Positions 47,533-58,410 of a DNA stretch of 64,000 bases are shown here, piece by piece (positions within the stretch are counted from its first letter, which is position 1; the number at the start of each line of letters is the position of its first letter). Under the pieces are notes generated by a model. The model saw nothing but the letters and a program-made list of their open reading frames with translations, was not told where the DNA came from and ran no database searches. Position numbers and translations under genes: made by a program. The stretch lies in NCBI RefSeq assembly GCF_051020955.1, contig NC_135026.1, forward strand, positions 9,772,501 through 9,836,500, in the 5' to 3' direction. This stretch comes from Megalopta genalis (lineage: Eukaryota; Arthropoda; Insecta; Hymenoptera; Halictidae).

Positions 47533-48794
47533 ATGAAGCTCTTAATTCTCTTTGGAGTTCTTTGCTTGGCTGCGGTTGCAGTGACGTCTGCCTCTGTTGA
47601 GAAGGTCGAAGGTAAATTGACTTCTATGAATCTATACTTATAATTACTTTTGTCATTGTTGTAATAAGAATGTTGCCACTAATGCGAAAAAATATTTATA
47701 ATAGTTTCCTGCAAAACATGAAAAACAACACTTGACAGATAATGATTTCCTCAATCGCTACGAAATAATTTGTTTATCCGTTTATTTCTTTACTTGTTTT
47801 AAACACATTCAACAACTAAGTCGCTTCACTTACTTGCTTATAATAGCTTTTTCCTTTGCCTATCGAGGAAATGCTTTCTTTGAATTTAACTAACGATGGG
47901 ATGTTTGCAAGCTGAACCTTCGGTGTTTCAACATCGATAGTGTGAAATTCTTTAGTCACTTCGATGGAATTAATATGCGAAAACATTTTTAACTATTTTA
48001 CATTTATAACTGAATCGTGAAGATATTAGATTGAACAGGAAGTACGTTTTGCTTCGTGTTAGCAGCGTATGCGTCACAGTACAGGGTGTCTTAAAATTGT
48101 GGTACTTCGCGCAAATGAAGGGTTTCTGACACAGCCGCCTCGCGTCACCCGAACTCGCCTCTCATTGGTCAGTGTTTTTCGTTAATAACTCTCTAACGAT
48201 GCTTCGGAGAAAATTTTTATAAAGGAAAGAATTACTTCAAATTACCCCAGGAATCCCCAATTTATCAGAAATAACATAATTTTGGGACACCCTGTATACG
48301 TATACGATGTAAAGAAATCTGTACTAATGTCATACCTTTTTTAACCGTTTGTCAATATTAAATTATATCTATACGGAACGAATCTATTGCTCTACCCAAT
48401 ATTTGGCCAATTCGTATTAATTAAGTGCTGAAAAATCAGTATCGTAGAAATACCTTATTCTTTTCAAACGACATTTGGCACGACGTTGTCAGTAGAAATT
48501 AGACCTACGCTAACGCTTAAAAATATTTTCAGGTCAAGAAGAACACGATCTTGTTGATAAAGTCGAAGATGTCGATAATGTACCGGTCGTTCAGCCATAT
48601 TTAACTTGTCAACTTTGTGGAAATGCTTGTTGCAATGCACATTGCAAACGAGACGGCCGTACGTCGGGTTCATGCGATAGGAATGATGTGTGCCTTTGCG
48701 AGTACGTATTTTTTTGAACATTTTTGTGCAGCTACATAATAAAATTATTCGCATATTAACGAGTTCCGATCTATCGTTTGCTTTCAGTAATTAG
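47533..48794 (+). CDS. Defensin-like secreted peptide, gene C (3 exons)
   Basis: Exons are 47,533-47,611, 48,533-48,701 and 48,788-48,794. Signal peptide and propeptide are identical to gene B. The cysteine domain differs: CQLCGNACCNAHCKRDGR, then TSGSCDRNDVCLC, ending Asp-Asn. All eight cysteines are kept. The net charge of the domain is about zero instead of positive, which would weaken a membrane-disrupting role. The upstream region lacks a segment of about 160 bp found before genes B and D, including the GATA pair, while the TATA box is intact. The product has 84 residues; intron retention would give CLCEYVFF. Confidence 0.86.
48080..48296. mobile_element. MITE in intron 1 of gene C
   Basis: The 217-bp TA-flanked CAGGGTGTC element, here with an intact GGGACACCCTG right end. 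Confidence 0.9.
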
Positions 48795-49100
48795 CTGAAC
48801 GATTAATGGATCCGCATTCCTGTGTGAACGACGTAACACTTATCCAGAATTACTTAAATATTTTCAATATATATGTACGTTCGTCTTCGACGATAAATTT
48901 CAGAATTAATAACATTCTTTACTTTTAACTACTTGTAAAATTGTGTATTTCTTTCGAATTATCCTATTATACTATTGACTTCGTCAATCATCTCTTTCGA
49001 CCATATGTCATCATAAAATACATAACTTCACAATCATACTTATACAAACGAATTAAGGTAGTTAACAATCACGGCTGTTGTGTGTCTCTCCACGGTTTTT

Positions 49101-49290
49101 AAATGGTAAAACTTTCAATAAGAGAACGATAGCCTCAAATGGCACTTGATTGAGTTTTTTATTGATGAGGCCCAAAAAAGTTTTATGAGTTATCATGATG
49201 TTACCAGAAAGATGGCAAAAGATCATCGAACAGAATGGAAAATATTTGACTGATCAAAGTTCATATTTTGTATAGAAGAAATTGAGTTTT
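49101..49290 (+). pseudogene. 5'-truncated mariner transposase tail (unit 3)
   Basis: It starts at the same aaatggtaaa junction as the unit 2 copy. It has extra frameshifts (aagagaacgatag, cccaaaaaagtt), so it has decayed further. Confidence 0.8.
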
Positions 49291-50005
49291 ATTTCTCATT
49301 GAAATACCGAAATTACATTCAGGCCAACGCAATAATAATAATATAGGTAGCAAATAATTAAAGAACGCTAAAATCGCAGTTATGTCCCGATTTTCGCCAC
49401 TTTCGACCGAAAACTGTAAGAAATCTGCAGCTTTTGAAATCTTTCAACGCTTGTAGCTTGATTTTAGGTTAACAGATTTCGATCAAATTTTGCAGCATGC
49501 ACACAAGTTACCTAGATCCAAGAATGGTATTTTTTAAACATTGCATATAAGCTCAGATGAAAAAGTTAAAAGACGAGATTTTTTTACTATCTTTGTCATT
49601 CCAAGTGAGAGCAAAATTAAGAGAAAGCATGTCAATCATTGTCTAGTTCCTCTATCATCCAAAAAAGATTCATATCGTTTAGTATATTTTGACAATATCT
49701 ATTGCCTCCTAAAAGGTGTTCGGAACACTTTCGTGAACCTCGGTACATATGTATAAGTTAAAATACGAAGATCTTTCAAATGTGAACTGGCTTACAACGC
49801 AACAATCGATTTTCTGTGGAATTTTCTATGAGTTTTCTGTGAAAAACTATATAATTCGGTAACTCTGTAACTGATAAGATAGTTTCGTAACAGCTGTGTC
49901 TTCAAGTGGTATCATTCACTTTATCAAAATCACGATATCTGATTGCTATGTACATATCTCCCTTTATGCCCTGTGGTGGTGGTAAACAGTGAATCGATCT
50001 CTGCC

Positions 50006-50013
50006 GTGTGTAA
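50006..50013 (+). promoter_or_regulatory. Mutated TATA box of gene D
   Basis: At the TATATAAA position of genes B and C the sequence reads TGTGTAAA (ctgccgtgtgtaaaggccac), two A-to-G changes. The surrounding bases are conserved. Confidence 0.7.
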
Positions 50014-50072
50014 AGGCCACGATGTAGGTAAAGGATATTGTGCCAAACAGACGACATACAAACTTCTACAAC

Positions 50073-51264
50073 ATGAAGCTCTTAATTCTCTTTGGAGTTC
50101 TTTGCTTGGCTGCGGTTGCAGTGACGTCTGCCTCTGTTGAGAAGGTCGAAGGTAAATTGACTTCTATGAATCTATACTTATAATTACTTTTATCATTGCT
50201 GTAATAAGAATGTTGCCACTAATGCGGAAAAATATTCATAATAGTTTCCTGCAAAACATGAAAAACAACACTTAAACACATTCAACAACTAAGTCGCTTC
50301 ACTTACTTGCTTGTAATAGCTTTTTTCTTTGCCTATCGAGGAAATGCTTTCTTTGAATTTAACTAACGATGGGATGTTTGCAAGCTGAACCTTCGGTGTT
50401 TCAACATCGATAGTGTGAAATTCTTTAGTCACTTCGATGGAATTAATATGCGAAAACATTTTTAACTATTTTACATTTATGACTGAATCGTGAAGATATT
50501 AGATTGAACAGGAAGTACGTTTTGCTTCGAGTTAGCGGCGTATGCGTCACAGTACAGGGTGTCTTAAAATTGTGGTACTTCGCGCAAATGAAGGGTTTCT
50601 GACACAGCCGCTACGCGCCACCCGAACTCGCCTCTCATTGGTCAGTGTTTTTCGTTAATAACTCTTTAACGATGCTTCGGAGAAAATTTTTGTAAAGGAA
50701 AGAATTACTTCAAATTAGCCCAGGAATCTCCAATTTATCAGAAATAACATAATATTGGGATACCCTGTATACATATACGATGCAAAGAAATCTGTACTAA
50801 TGTCATACCTTTTGTAACCGTTTATCAATATTAAATTATATCTATACGGAACGAATCTATTGCTCGACCCAATATTTGGCCAATTCGTATTAATTAAGTG
50901 CTGAAAAATCAGTATCGTAGAAATACCTTATTCGTTTCAAACGACATTTGGCACGACGATGTCAGTAGAAATTAGACCTACGTTAACGCTTAAAAATATT
51001 TTCAGGTCAAGAAGAACACGATCTTGTTGATAAAGTCGAAGATGTCGATAATGTACCGGTCGTTCAGCCATATTCTAGTTGTCAACTTTGTGAAATTTGT
51101 TGCCTTGTTCATTGCAAAGCAAGGGGCAGAACGTCGGGTTCATGCAATACAGATGATGTGTGCATTTGCCAGTACGTAATTTTTTGAACATTTTTGTGCA
51201 GCTACATAATAAAATTATTCGCATATTAACGAGTTCCGATCTATCGTTTGCTTTCAGTAATTAG
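50073..51264 (+). CDS. Defensin-like secreted peptide, gene D (3 exons)
   Basis: Exons are 50,073-50,151, 51,006-51,171 and 51,258-51,264. The 83-residue product has the same signal and propeptide as B and C. The cysteine domain begins SSCQLCEICCLVHC, one residue shorter between cysteines 2 and 3, and continues KARGRTSGSCNTDDVCICHN. Eight cysteines are kept and the net charge is about zero. Intron 1 lacks about 80 bp present in the sister genes. The TATA box is mutated, so expression may be reduced; the reading frame and splice sites are intact, so it is not an obvious pseudogene. Confidence 0.84.
50553..50769. mobile_element. MITE in intron 1 of gene D
   Basis: The 217-bp element, with the same mutated GGGATACCCTG right end as gene B. 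This suggests B and D are the closer pair in this intron. Confidence 0.9.
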
Positions 51265-51561
51265 CTGAACGATTAATGGATCCGCATTCCTGTGTGAACA
51301 ACGTAACACTTATCCAGAATTACTGAAATATTTTCAATATATATGTACGTTCGTCTTCGACGATAGATTTCAGAATTAATAACATTCTTTACTTTTAACT
51401 ACTTGTAAAATTGTGTATTTCTTTCGAATTTCCCCTACACTTCGTCAATCATTTCTTTCGACCATATGTTAACATAAAATTCATAACTTCACAATCATAC
51501 TTATACAAACGAATTAAGGTAGTTAACAATCACGGCTGTTGTGTGTCTCTCCACTGTTTTT

Positions 51562-53350
51562 AAGGGTCGATGCACATTTACATGCCAAGTTCAGGTCGTG
51601 CTTGCAGCGTGCTCGATTGAGAGTATTCACATTAGACGTGCGAGCATGGTGGCAGGCAAATGAAGAATAAATAATAACGCAATGTGTAATTTTTTTATTT
51701 TTCATTATATTTTAATGCGACTTTTTCCAATGCAATCGTGAACTTTTCCTGATTGAAATGAGACCAAACACGATAAAATTATATTGATTTTTATTAAAAA
51801 TATAAATGTACTTTTCATATTAATATTAACTTAAAATTTTAGGAAACTAGTGAAACTTCATCCTATCGGAATGATTGTCTGGTTTATAAATTATCAACAA
51901 AATAACATGTGCCGTTTAATTATATAAAAATAAAAATGACCTTTTACATTTAAAAATATATGTTTATTATACTCGTGTAGTTGTATCATACTTGGTAGGT
52001 TAAATTAAATTAAATTAAATTATGAATTGAATTTCAATTTCACAACAGACCTGGTGTTTGTTGCACGATAATGTACCGGGTCGAACCTCGAAACTTATTT
52101 GTCGTACTATGTATACGCGAAATTGATATAACAAATAGAAATGAAGCTGACGCTATGTATAAACTTAACAAACTTCTAAAACTATTAAAGCTATCGCGAG
52201 ATCTAAACCACCATAAGATTGAAATGAATTTGGAAAAACACTCAACCAAAGTTTCTCCAGTATGCAAGAAAATATTAAACTCCAAATACATAATTTGTAA
52301 ACTTAATCGATATTTAAAAATTGTCGGTAAACTATAATCAATAATCTATATCTGCCACAATAGCCTTACCGATGAGTCCTCTAACGGGACCAGGACGAAA
52401 CGCTTCCTTTTCTTTTCCTCCACACTCTTCCATACCGACACACAAGTGCATACTCTTCTCAGCCGCCACATAAGTATGTACAGTTGTAACTATGTACATA
52501 TATTAGAAATATTTAATTCAAAATAATTCTAGGTATTAGATACCAAAAATTAGTGATTATAATATAAATTAATATATATTAAATATATATTATATTATTA
52601 ATATAATATAATATAATATATTTAATATAAGAATAATTAATATATATTATAATATATATTATATATAAATTAATATATATTAAAATTAGTGATACCAGTT
52701 CGCAAATTCTGATACCAAATTGAATAGTATCAAAGATGTAGATATCAAAAGTATAGATACCTGTTTGATACCTCAGCAAGCGTCGATACCTGTTTAGATA
52801 CCTTACAAAGATATCGATACTCATTTGAAACAATCTATGAGAATTTCAATAACCGTTTTATATCTTTCGAAATATTCACTATTCATTTGAAAATTCACTG
52901 AAATATTTATATTTTTCTGATATTAAAAATTATTCAAATAATAATAGCAATAATATTAAACTAATGTTCTCACTTTCATCTCTTTAAACTATACAACTAA
53001 TGCAAATTACAATTTTTATCGAATTAGAACTGCTTAACTAAGTATACATGTAAGTTCTAATTAGGAATATGTTATTCAGATAATCGGAAGTTGAAAAAAA
53101 AGAATATTCAAATAATAGATAGTGCGATAATGTACATTCCAATAAAGGTTGTCTTACTACACAAAAATTTTGCTTTATATTTACCATAAAACCGTATTTC
53201 TGTATGATAAATATCTAAATCAATGAGGTAGTAGTATTCGATAACGTATGACTTATTTATTAATTTTAATTTGTTTATTATTAGGTATGATATTATATAC
53301 AATTCATTGTTATGTTATCGTAGGTTAAACAAATATACTTTAATCTTTAC
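51562..53350. other. AT-rich spacer after the tandem array
   Basis: The array ends at cactgttttta. Positions 51,720-51,775 (caatcgtgaacttttcctga, aatgagaccaaacacgat) match, inverted, sequence at 39,725-39,790 and, more loosely, 21,835-21,970: a dispersed repeat. An 88-codon frame at 52,071-52,337 has no known motif. AT microsatellites lie at 52,560-52,685, and gataccTGTTTgatacc-type short repeats at 52,690-52,830. Confidence 0.5.
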
Positions 53351-53583
53351 TTATCTTTCAATAGGTAACCCACAGATTGCAAACTACACAAGCTCAAGCA
53401 TTAGACGAATGGGTAAGTACGAAATAGAAATTTGGGCTCATGCTAACAAATAATGAATACTGTATGGAGGAACAAAATTTAGCAAGAATGATATTTTACA
53501 ATTCACCGTCAGTTTATAAACAACTGAGAAAAGGCGGGTGTCATTTACCATCCACAAACACAGTGCGAAGATGGATTAGACTT
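53351..53583 (+). pseudogene. P-element/THAP9-type transposase fragment
   Basis: An exon-like piece (acceptor ag at 53,352, donor GGGTAAGTACG at about 53,412) reads NPQIANYTSSSIRRM. After a short gap comes EEQNLARMIFYNSPSVYKQL then RKGGCHLPSTNTVRRWI. The motif A-x-x-x-[FY]-Y-x-S-P-x-x-Y-x-x-[LM]-R-K, then L-P-S-x-x-x-x-x-R-W, is familiar from P-element-like transposases just before the catalytic domain. The sequence stops at RRWI where the duplicated segment at 53,582 begins. It is a dead remnant. Confidence 0.6.
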
Positions 53584-54553
53584 TCATGTGACTGCTTATT
53601 CTGTTCTATCGCATGGTGTAGCTGACGTTGAAATACATTCATACCTGTGTAACACCGGATATGCACACGACGTCTTGGAAACGTCTTAAAGACGTCTCGA
53701 AGACGTCCCGAACTAGACATCTTTTTAACGTCTGAAATAAGACGTCTTAAAGACATTCCGAAACAGACGTTTTGAAGGTACCTCAAAGACGTCACGAGAC
53801 AGGCGTCTTAAAAAAGCCTCAACCTTGACATAACCTTGATATGACCTTGATATGTCAAGGTTATGTGAAGGTTATTGATAATATTCTTCATATTTCTCCA
53901 ACAAACATATCCCTTACGTCCTTTAACACGATTATTCTTTATTAAATTAGCTTTGCGAATCATTCGTTGAGCTGTGTTCGGACACGGAATTATTTAAATT
54001 AAAATATCATTTACGTACTTTGTTAATCTTCACTGCACACCTTGCATAAAAATTTCATGTGTTACACACAAGGTGTCATGCACACTAGAAAATTAAAACG
54101 GCCGTCACGGTTAAATTACTTACTATTTCGGGTCCGAAAAATTAGTAAATATTCTTCAAACGTTCTAAAGTAAAGGTAAACAGCGTTTTTCTTAAAAATA
54201 TCACTGTTACGTAATAAAAAAAAATCCGGAAAGTTCTCGCTTCGCGATTTGTTCAATACTTCGAACGCGGCTCGAGTCCGTCCCGACCATCTGTCAAAGC
54301 CTCGTGCTGCGGGCTCTCGAACTTCGCGCCGTCACCTCTCATTGGTCAGTGTTTTCCGTTAATAACTCGTGAACAAAGCCGCAGATTGCATTTTCGCAAA
54401 GGAAAAAGTTACTTCAAGTGACCTCATTTTCGGCTGTTAAAATAATTGTGACATGTGTTTATACAGGATGTGCGTGTAAAATCATCATGCGTCATGAACA
54501 TAGGATTGGTTAGACAGGTTAGGTCCAGATTAGGTCCAGGTTAGGTCCCGGTC
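53582..54553. repeat. Left arm of segmental duplication, copy 2
   Basis: Counterpart of 33,967-35,041, about 100 bp shorter because the region from the MITE end through the first hairpin arm is missing near 54,450. It ends at taggtcccggtc, exactly where the R1-like fragment begins. Confidence 0.88.
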
Positions 54554-54571
54554 GGCTGTCTCGTCCCCTGA

Positions 54572-55402
54572 GTCGAAAAGGCGGCGGCCTCTTTGGGCCG
54601 TCTGCTGCCCAACCTCGGGGGACCGGGAGATTTGGTGCGCCGCCTATACCTGGGCGTGGTGCGGTCTATGGCCTTATACGGTGCCCCAACAACGCTGTTG
54701 TTGCGCCGGCTGCAGAGGCGGATGGCCATCCGCCTCATAAGAGGTTACCGCACCACGTCTACCGTGGCGGCGCTTGCTCTGGCGGGAGAACTTCCCTTCG
54801 AGCTTCAGGCGGCGGTGCGCGCCTATGTTTATAGGCGCACTAGCATCGCCAGCCGTGCTCGAGGGGCCCCGCCGGAGCGAGAGACGGTCGAGGGCTTCGA
54901 GCTCCAGGCTCGGCGACTAGCGCTCGCCAGATGGCGTGCCGAGCTTTGCTCCCACGCCGGCGAGCGCGTCCCCGGGGCTCTCCTGCCGCACTTCACCACG
55001 TGGCGGGAGAGACGGCATGGCAGGCTCTCCTACCGAGCGACGCAGGTGTTCACCGAACATGGCTGCTTCGGTGTCTACCTGTGTCGCATCGGGCGGGAAG
55101 CGACGACGGTGTGCCACCATTGTGGCGCGGAGGAAGACTCGGCGCAGCACACGCTGGAGGAATGTCCCGCCTTTTCAGCGCTGCGCCGAGTCCTAAAACG
55201 AGAAGTCGGCCACGACCTCGCACTCTCCAGCCTAGTTGTGGCCATGCTGGAGGGCCCGGGGAAGTGGGCGGCAGCAATCTCTTTCTGCGAGGAGGTTATG
55301 TCGCGGAAGGCGGCTGCCGAGCGGGATCGGGAGCTTACAGATCCCGCCCGACGTGCCCGGGGACGGCGTGCGCGCCCACGCCGAGAAACCCCGGGCAGCT
55401 GA
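54572..55402 (+). pseudogene. R1-clade non-LTR retrotransposon, ORF2 3' end (5'-truncated)
   Basis: An open frame of about 276 codons reads KAAASLGRLLPNLGGPG, LYLGVVRSMALYGAP, and a zinc knuckle C-H-H-C-GAEEDSAQ-H-TLEE-C (C-x2-C-x8-H-x4-C), then a basic Arg-rich tail and TGA. The LP.NLGGP block, the LYGAP block after the reverse transcriptase thumb, and the CCHC near the C-terminus are typical of R1-clade ORF2. Polymerase and endonuclease domains are absent, so it is a 5'-truncated, dead copy. It is GC-rich, unlike its surroundings, and the frame is intact, suggesting recent insertion. A 3' UTR probably runs to about 55,600. Confidence 0.85.
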
Positions 55403-55602
55403 GAGTAGGCGGGCGGCGGGTGTACCAGAATACGCTGGTTTCATTGCCCAGCGTCCGCCAACAGAGGAGGACCTCCCCTGTTGGGTGTGGGGGATGACGA
55501 GTCGCCTGAAGGAGGCGAGGGCTAATTGTGATCCTCCTCCAATATACTCGTCGACCCCCGGCGGCCGCTGTGATCAGGGCGGGGGCCCTGGTCACCTATC
55601 GC
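55403..55602 (+). mobile_element. Probable 3' UTR of the R1-like element
   Basis: GC-rich sequence continuous with the ORF2 fragment, up to the CAGGGTG MITE core. No poly(A) tail or target duplication is visible at the junction. Confidence 0.5.
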
Positions 55603-55813
55603 GCGGCCCAGCCAACCAGCGCGCGAAGCCCAGTTCCGCTCATTGGCTCGATCGCCTCGCGTCAGCCGTACTCGATTCTTATTGGTCACTGTTTTTCGTT
55701 AATAACTCGTTAACGGTGCCTCGGAGAACATTTTTGTAAAGGAAGAAGTTGCTTCAAATGATCCGAGGAACCCGCCATTTCCGGATTGCGAGACATTTTT
55801 GGGACATCCTGTA
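55603..55813. mobile_element. Half CAGGGTG MITE with inverted core
   Basis: The right arm (ttggtcactgtttttcgtta to gggacatcctg-ta) matches 36,953-37,113. The core before it (ggcccagccaaccagcgcgc gaagcccagttccgctcatt) is the reverse complement of the core at about 36,900-36,953. The left arm is missing. Confidence 0.85.
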
Positions 55814-57466
55814 GACTGTTGTAAATCGATGTGAAGACAAAAGAAGTGTGAAACGATGCATATGAAGACGATTATTTGATTCAAACGATGACCGAGTGAG
55901 CTACTAGAGCAAGCCACTATAGTGGCGCGTCGTTCAGAGAGATGACATTCGCGGAAATCACTATAGTGGCGCATCGTGCCTAAAAGGTTAATCGTATCTC
56001 CTCTTTCCGAATGGTCCATTTTTGTTCATAAGCATCCATTTTTGTTTAAGACTGTTTTTATGGAGAGAAGACGTTCGCGAGAATTTTCGCGACACGGAAA
56101 CGGAGGCTCGAAATTTTGCTAAATTGTTTTGTCATTTTACCGTTACTGTTCAAGAGGCTAGAGATACATGGTAGGGACACGGTAAAGTAGGGTAAAGAAA
56201 TTACCGACAAAAGTAGGCGAAGATATGAGTTTACGCAAGGTATCATTTCGTCCTTATAGGAGAATATTTTTCGTTGGAGAAGGGATCATTCGAAGGAAGA
56301 AGATTCAGTGCAATGCGCTCTGATCATGATTCGAAGAGATTATGCGGAGATCTAGTAATATAAGCGTTAGAAAGTAGGGCATAAATTGACGATACAAAAG
56401 ACATGGAATCCAATCGGATGAGTTTGCTGGATAAAATCGAGGGCAGAGCGCGCTAGAAAATATTACTAGCTACAAACTGAACACGGTGAAAACAATGCAG
56501 CATATACCGACTTGATAACTCTAAAAGTCACGTGACTAACCAAGCCTCTTAAGTTCGATAAATTTTGCCCGCCAATTTGGCTGGAATTTCATATAGAGCT
56601 GCGTTTTCCAGAAAAATAATGTTTGCGAGATGGATTTTCAGTGGCACGCAAGTTAAAACTCAAAATATTGCAAAATTGTTTTATGTTTTTACTGTAATAT
56701 GACGCTCAGCCTTACCGATGTCTGTGGTCAAATCTGTGTCAGATTTAAATCACGCAGCGAAAATTTTGGCCTCGTTGGAGAGAGAAGAAGCGGAATGCAA
56801 ATGAACGATCCTAGTCTCGATAATCAAACAAAATTTTTGAGTCCTCCATAATTCTTCAAAAAACGGAAACACCAATAGATAGTGGGCCATTTTGTAAAAA
56901 AAGTCTCCTGCACAGTCATTATACGTGATAATAATGAAAACATTCTCAAAGGTCCTTGAAAATGAGCCAAGATTCAGCGAGATACGACCATCCACAACAG
57001 TCGCAACCCTTTAGAGTTACGGAAGGTACTTTATTCTGCTCCCCCCTGCTGTTAGACAAGCTTCAAATCCAACTAATTCTGACGCATTTTTCATAATTTA
57101 GGTCCGAGCTAGATTTTACTGAACTTTCGTGTCGCCAAACAATTCTCTCACAAATATTATTTTCATATAAACGAAGCTGTTTGTCAAATGTAATATACAA
57201 ACGAGTCAATTCACGTTAAACGAGTATGTTGCACCATCTATACGTAATAGTAGCAATCATATTTATAATCAGGATGTTTTTATTAGTCGATAACGTTGAA
57301 TAAATCAACACAGATAAGGCATCAGCAGAAACGAGGTATAGAAGCTAACCTAGCATTCAATGCATTTTTGTATCACATGAAAATGGAGCGCTAGTACTCC
57401 ATTATCATTGCGCTTCTTTCTGCACTCGTCGTTACTGATATTTCAGAAATTTCAGTGCCTTTGTAA

Positions 57467-57665
57467 CAATTGAGTATACTGTATACCTCATTTGTATTAT
57501 GATACGCTTCTTAATTAGAATCGAGTATTCCATATGTCACATTTGTATTTGGATACACTTCTTAGCGAGAATCGAATATACTGTATACCACGTTTGTATT
57601 AAGATACGTTTCTTGGTGAGAATGCAGTATACTGTATATCTCATTTATAGTAAGGTACGATTCTT
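57467..57665. repeat. 51-bp minisatellite, contracted allele
   Basis: About three to four units of the array found at 38,770; six units fewer than copy 1. Confidence 0.88.
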
Positions 57666-58199
57666 AGTGATAACGTTCCTTCTTTTTTATATTTACTTAA
57701 TGTACATTGTGTCGTCGAACGACTACTTTTTGACCATATTCGAAACATCTACGTACGATTTGCTTTCCTCATAAAAGGACGAAATACATTTTGCACAAAA
57801 AATTATCCATGAAACTTTGCGTATTTGTTGCGTCATAGATCGGTCATTATTTCCTAGTATAATCTTCATGTTAACCAACAGAAAACGGAAGGGCCGCGGG
57901 TCCAAGTCGGCATCAATCTTCCAGCAAAAATCGTAGAAAAATTCAAGCTTTTTAATATTGTACGATTTTATATCGATTCGATTTTTTAAACGTGAATATG
58001 TGAACGCATTTTTCAATTCTTGGTATTCTTGAAAAATCCATGAAACGTGAAATTTCGCATTAATATTCGAACACGATATTATTAGAAGAATTATTGCTCC
58101 TTCTTATTGTTTATGATAGTCGTGTCTGGTCTTATTTTAATTAGAAAAAGCTCACGATAGCATTGGCAAAAATCCCATTAGGAAATAATGAAGTGTAAT

Positions 58200-58410
58200 A
58201 ATAATAATATAATATAATATATAGTATATAATATATAATATATAATATATAGTATATAATATATAATATATAATATATAATATATAATATATAATATATA
58301 ATATATAATATATAATATATAATATATAATATATAATATATAATATATAATATATAATATATAATATATAATATATAATACATAATATATAATATAATAT
58401 ATATAATAAT
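58200..58410. repeat. ATATAAT heptamer microsatellite, copy 2
   Basis: More homogeneous and slightly different in length compared with 39,810-40,005. Confidence 0.93.
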
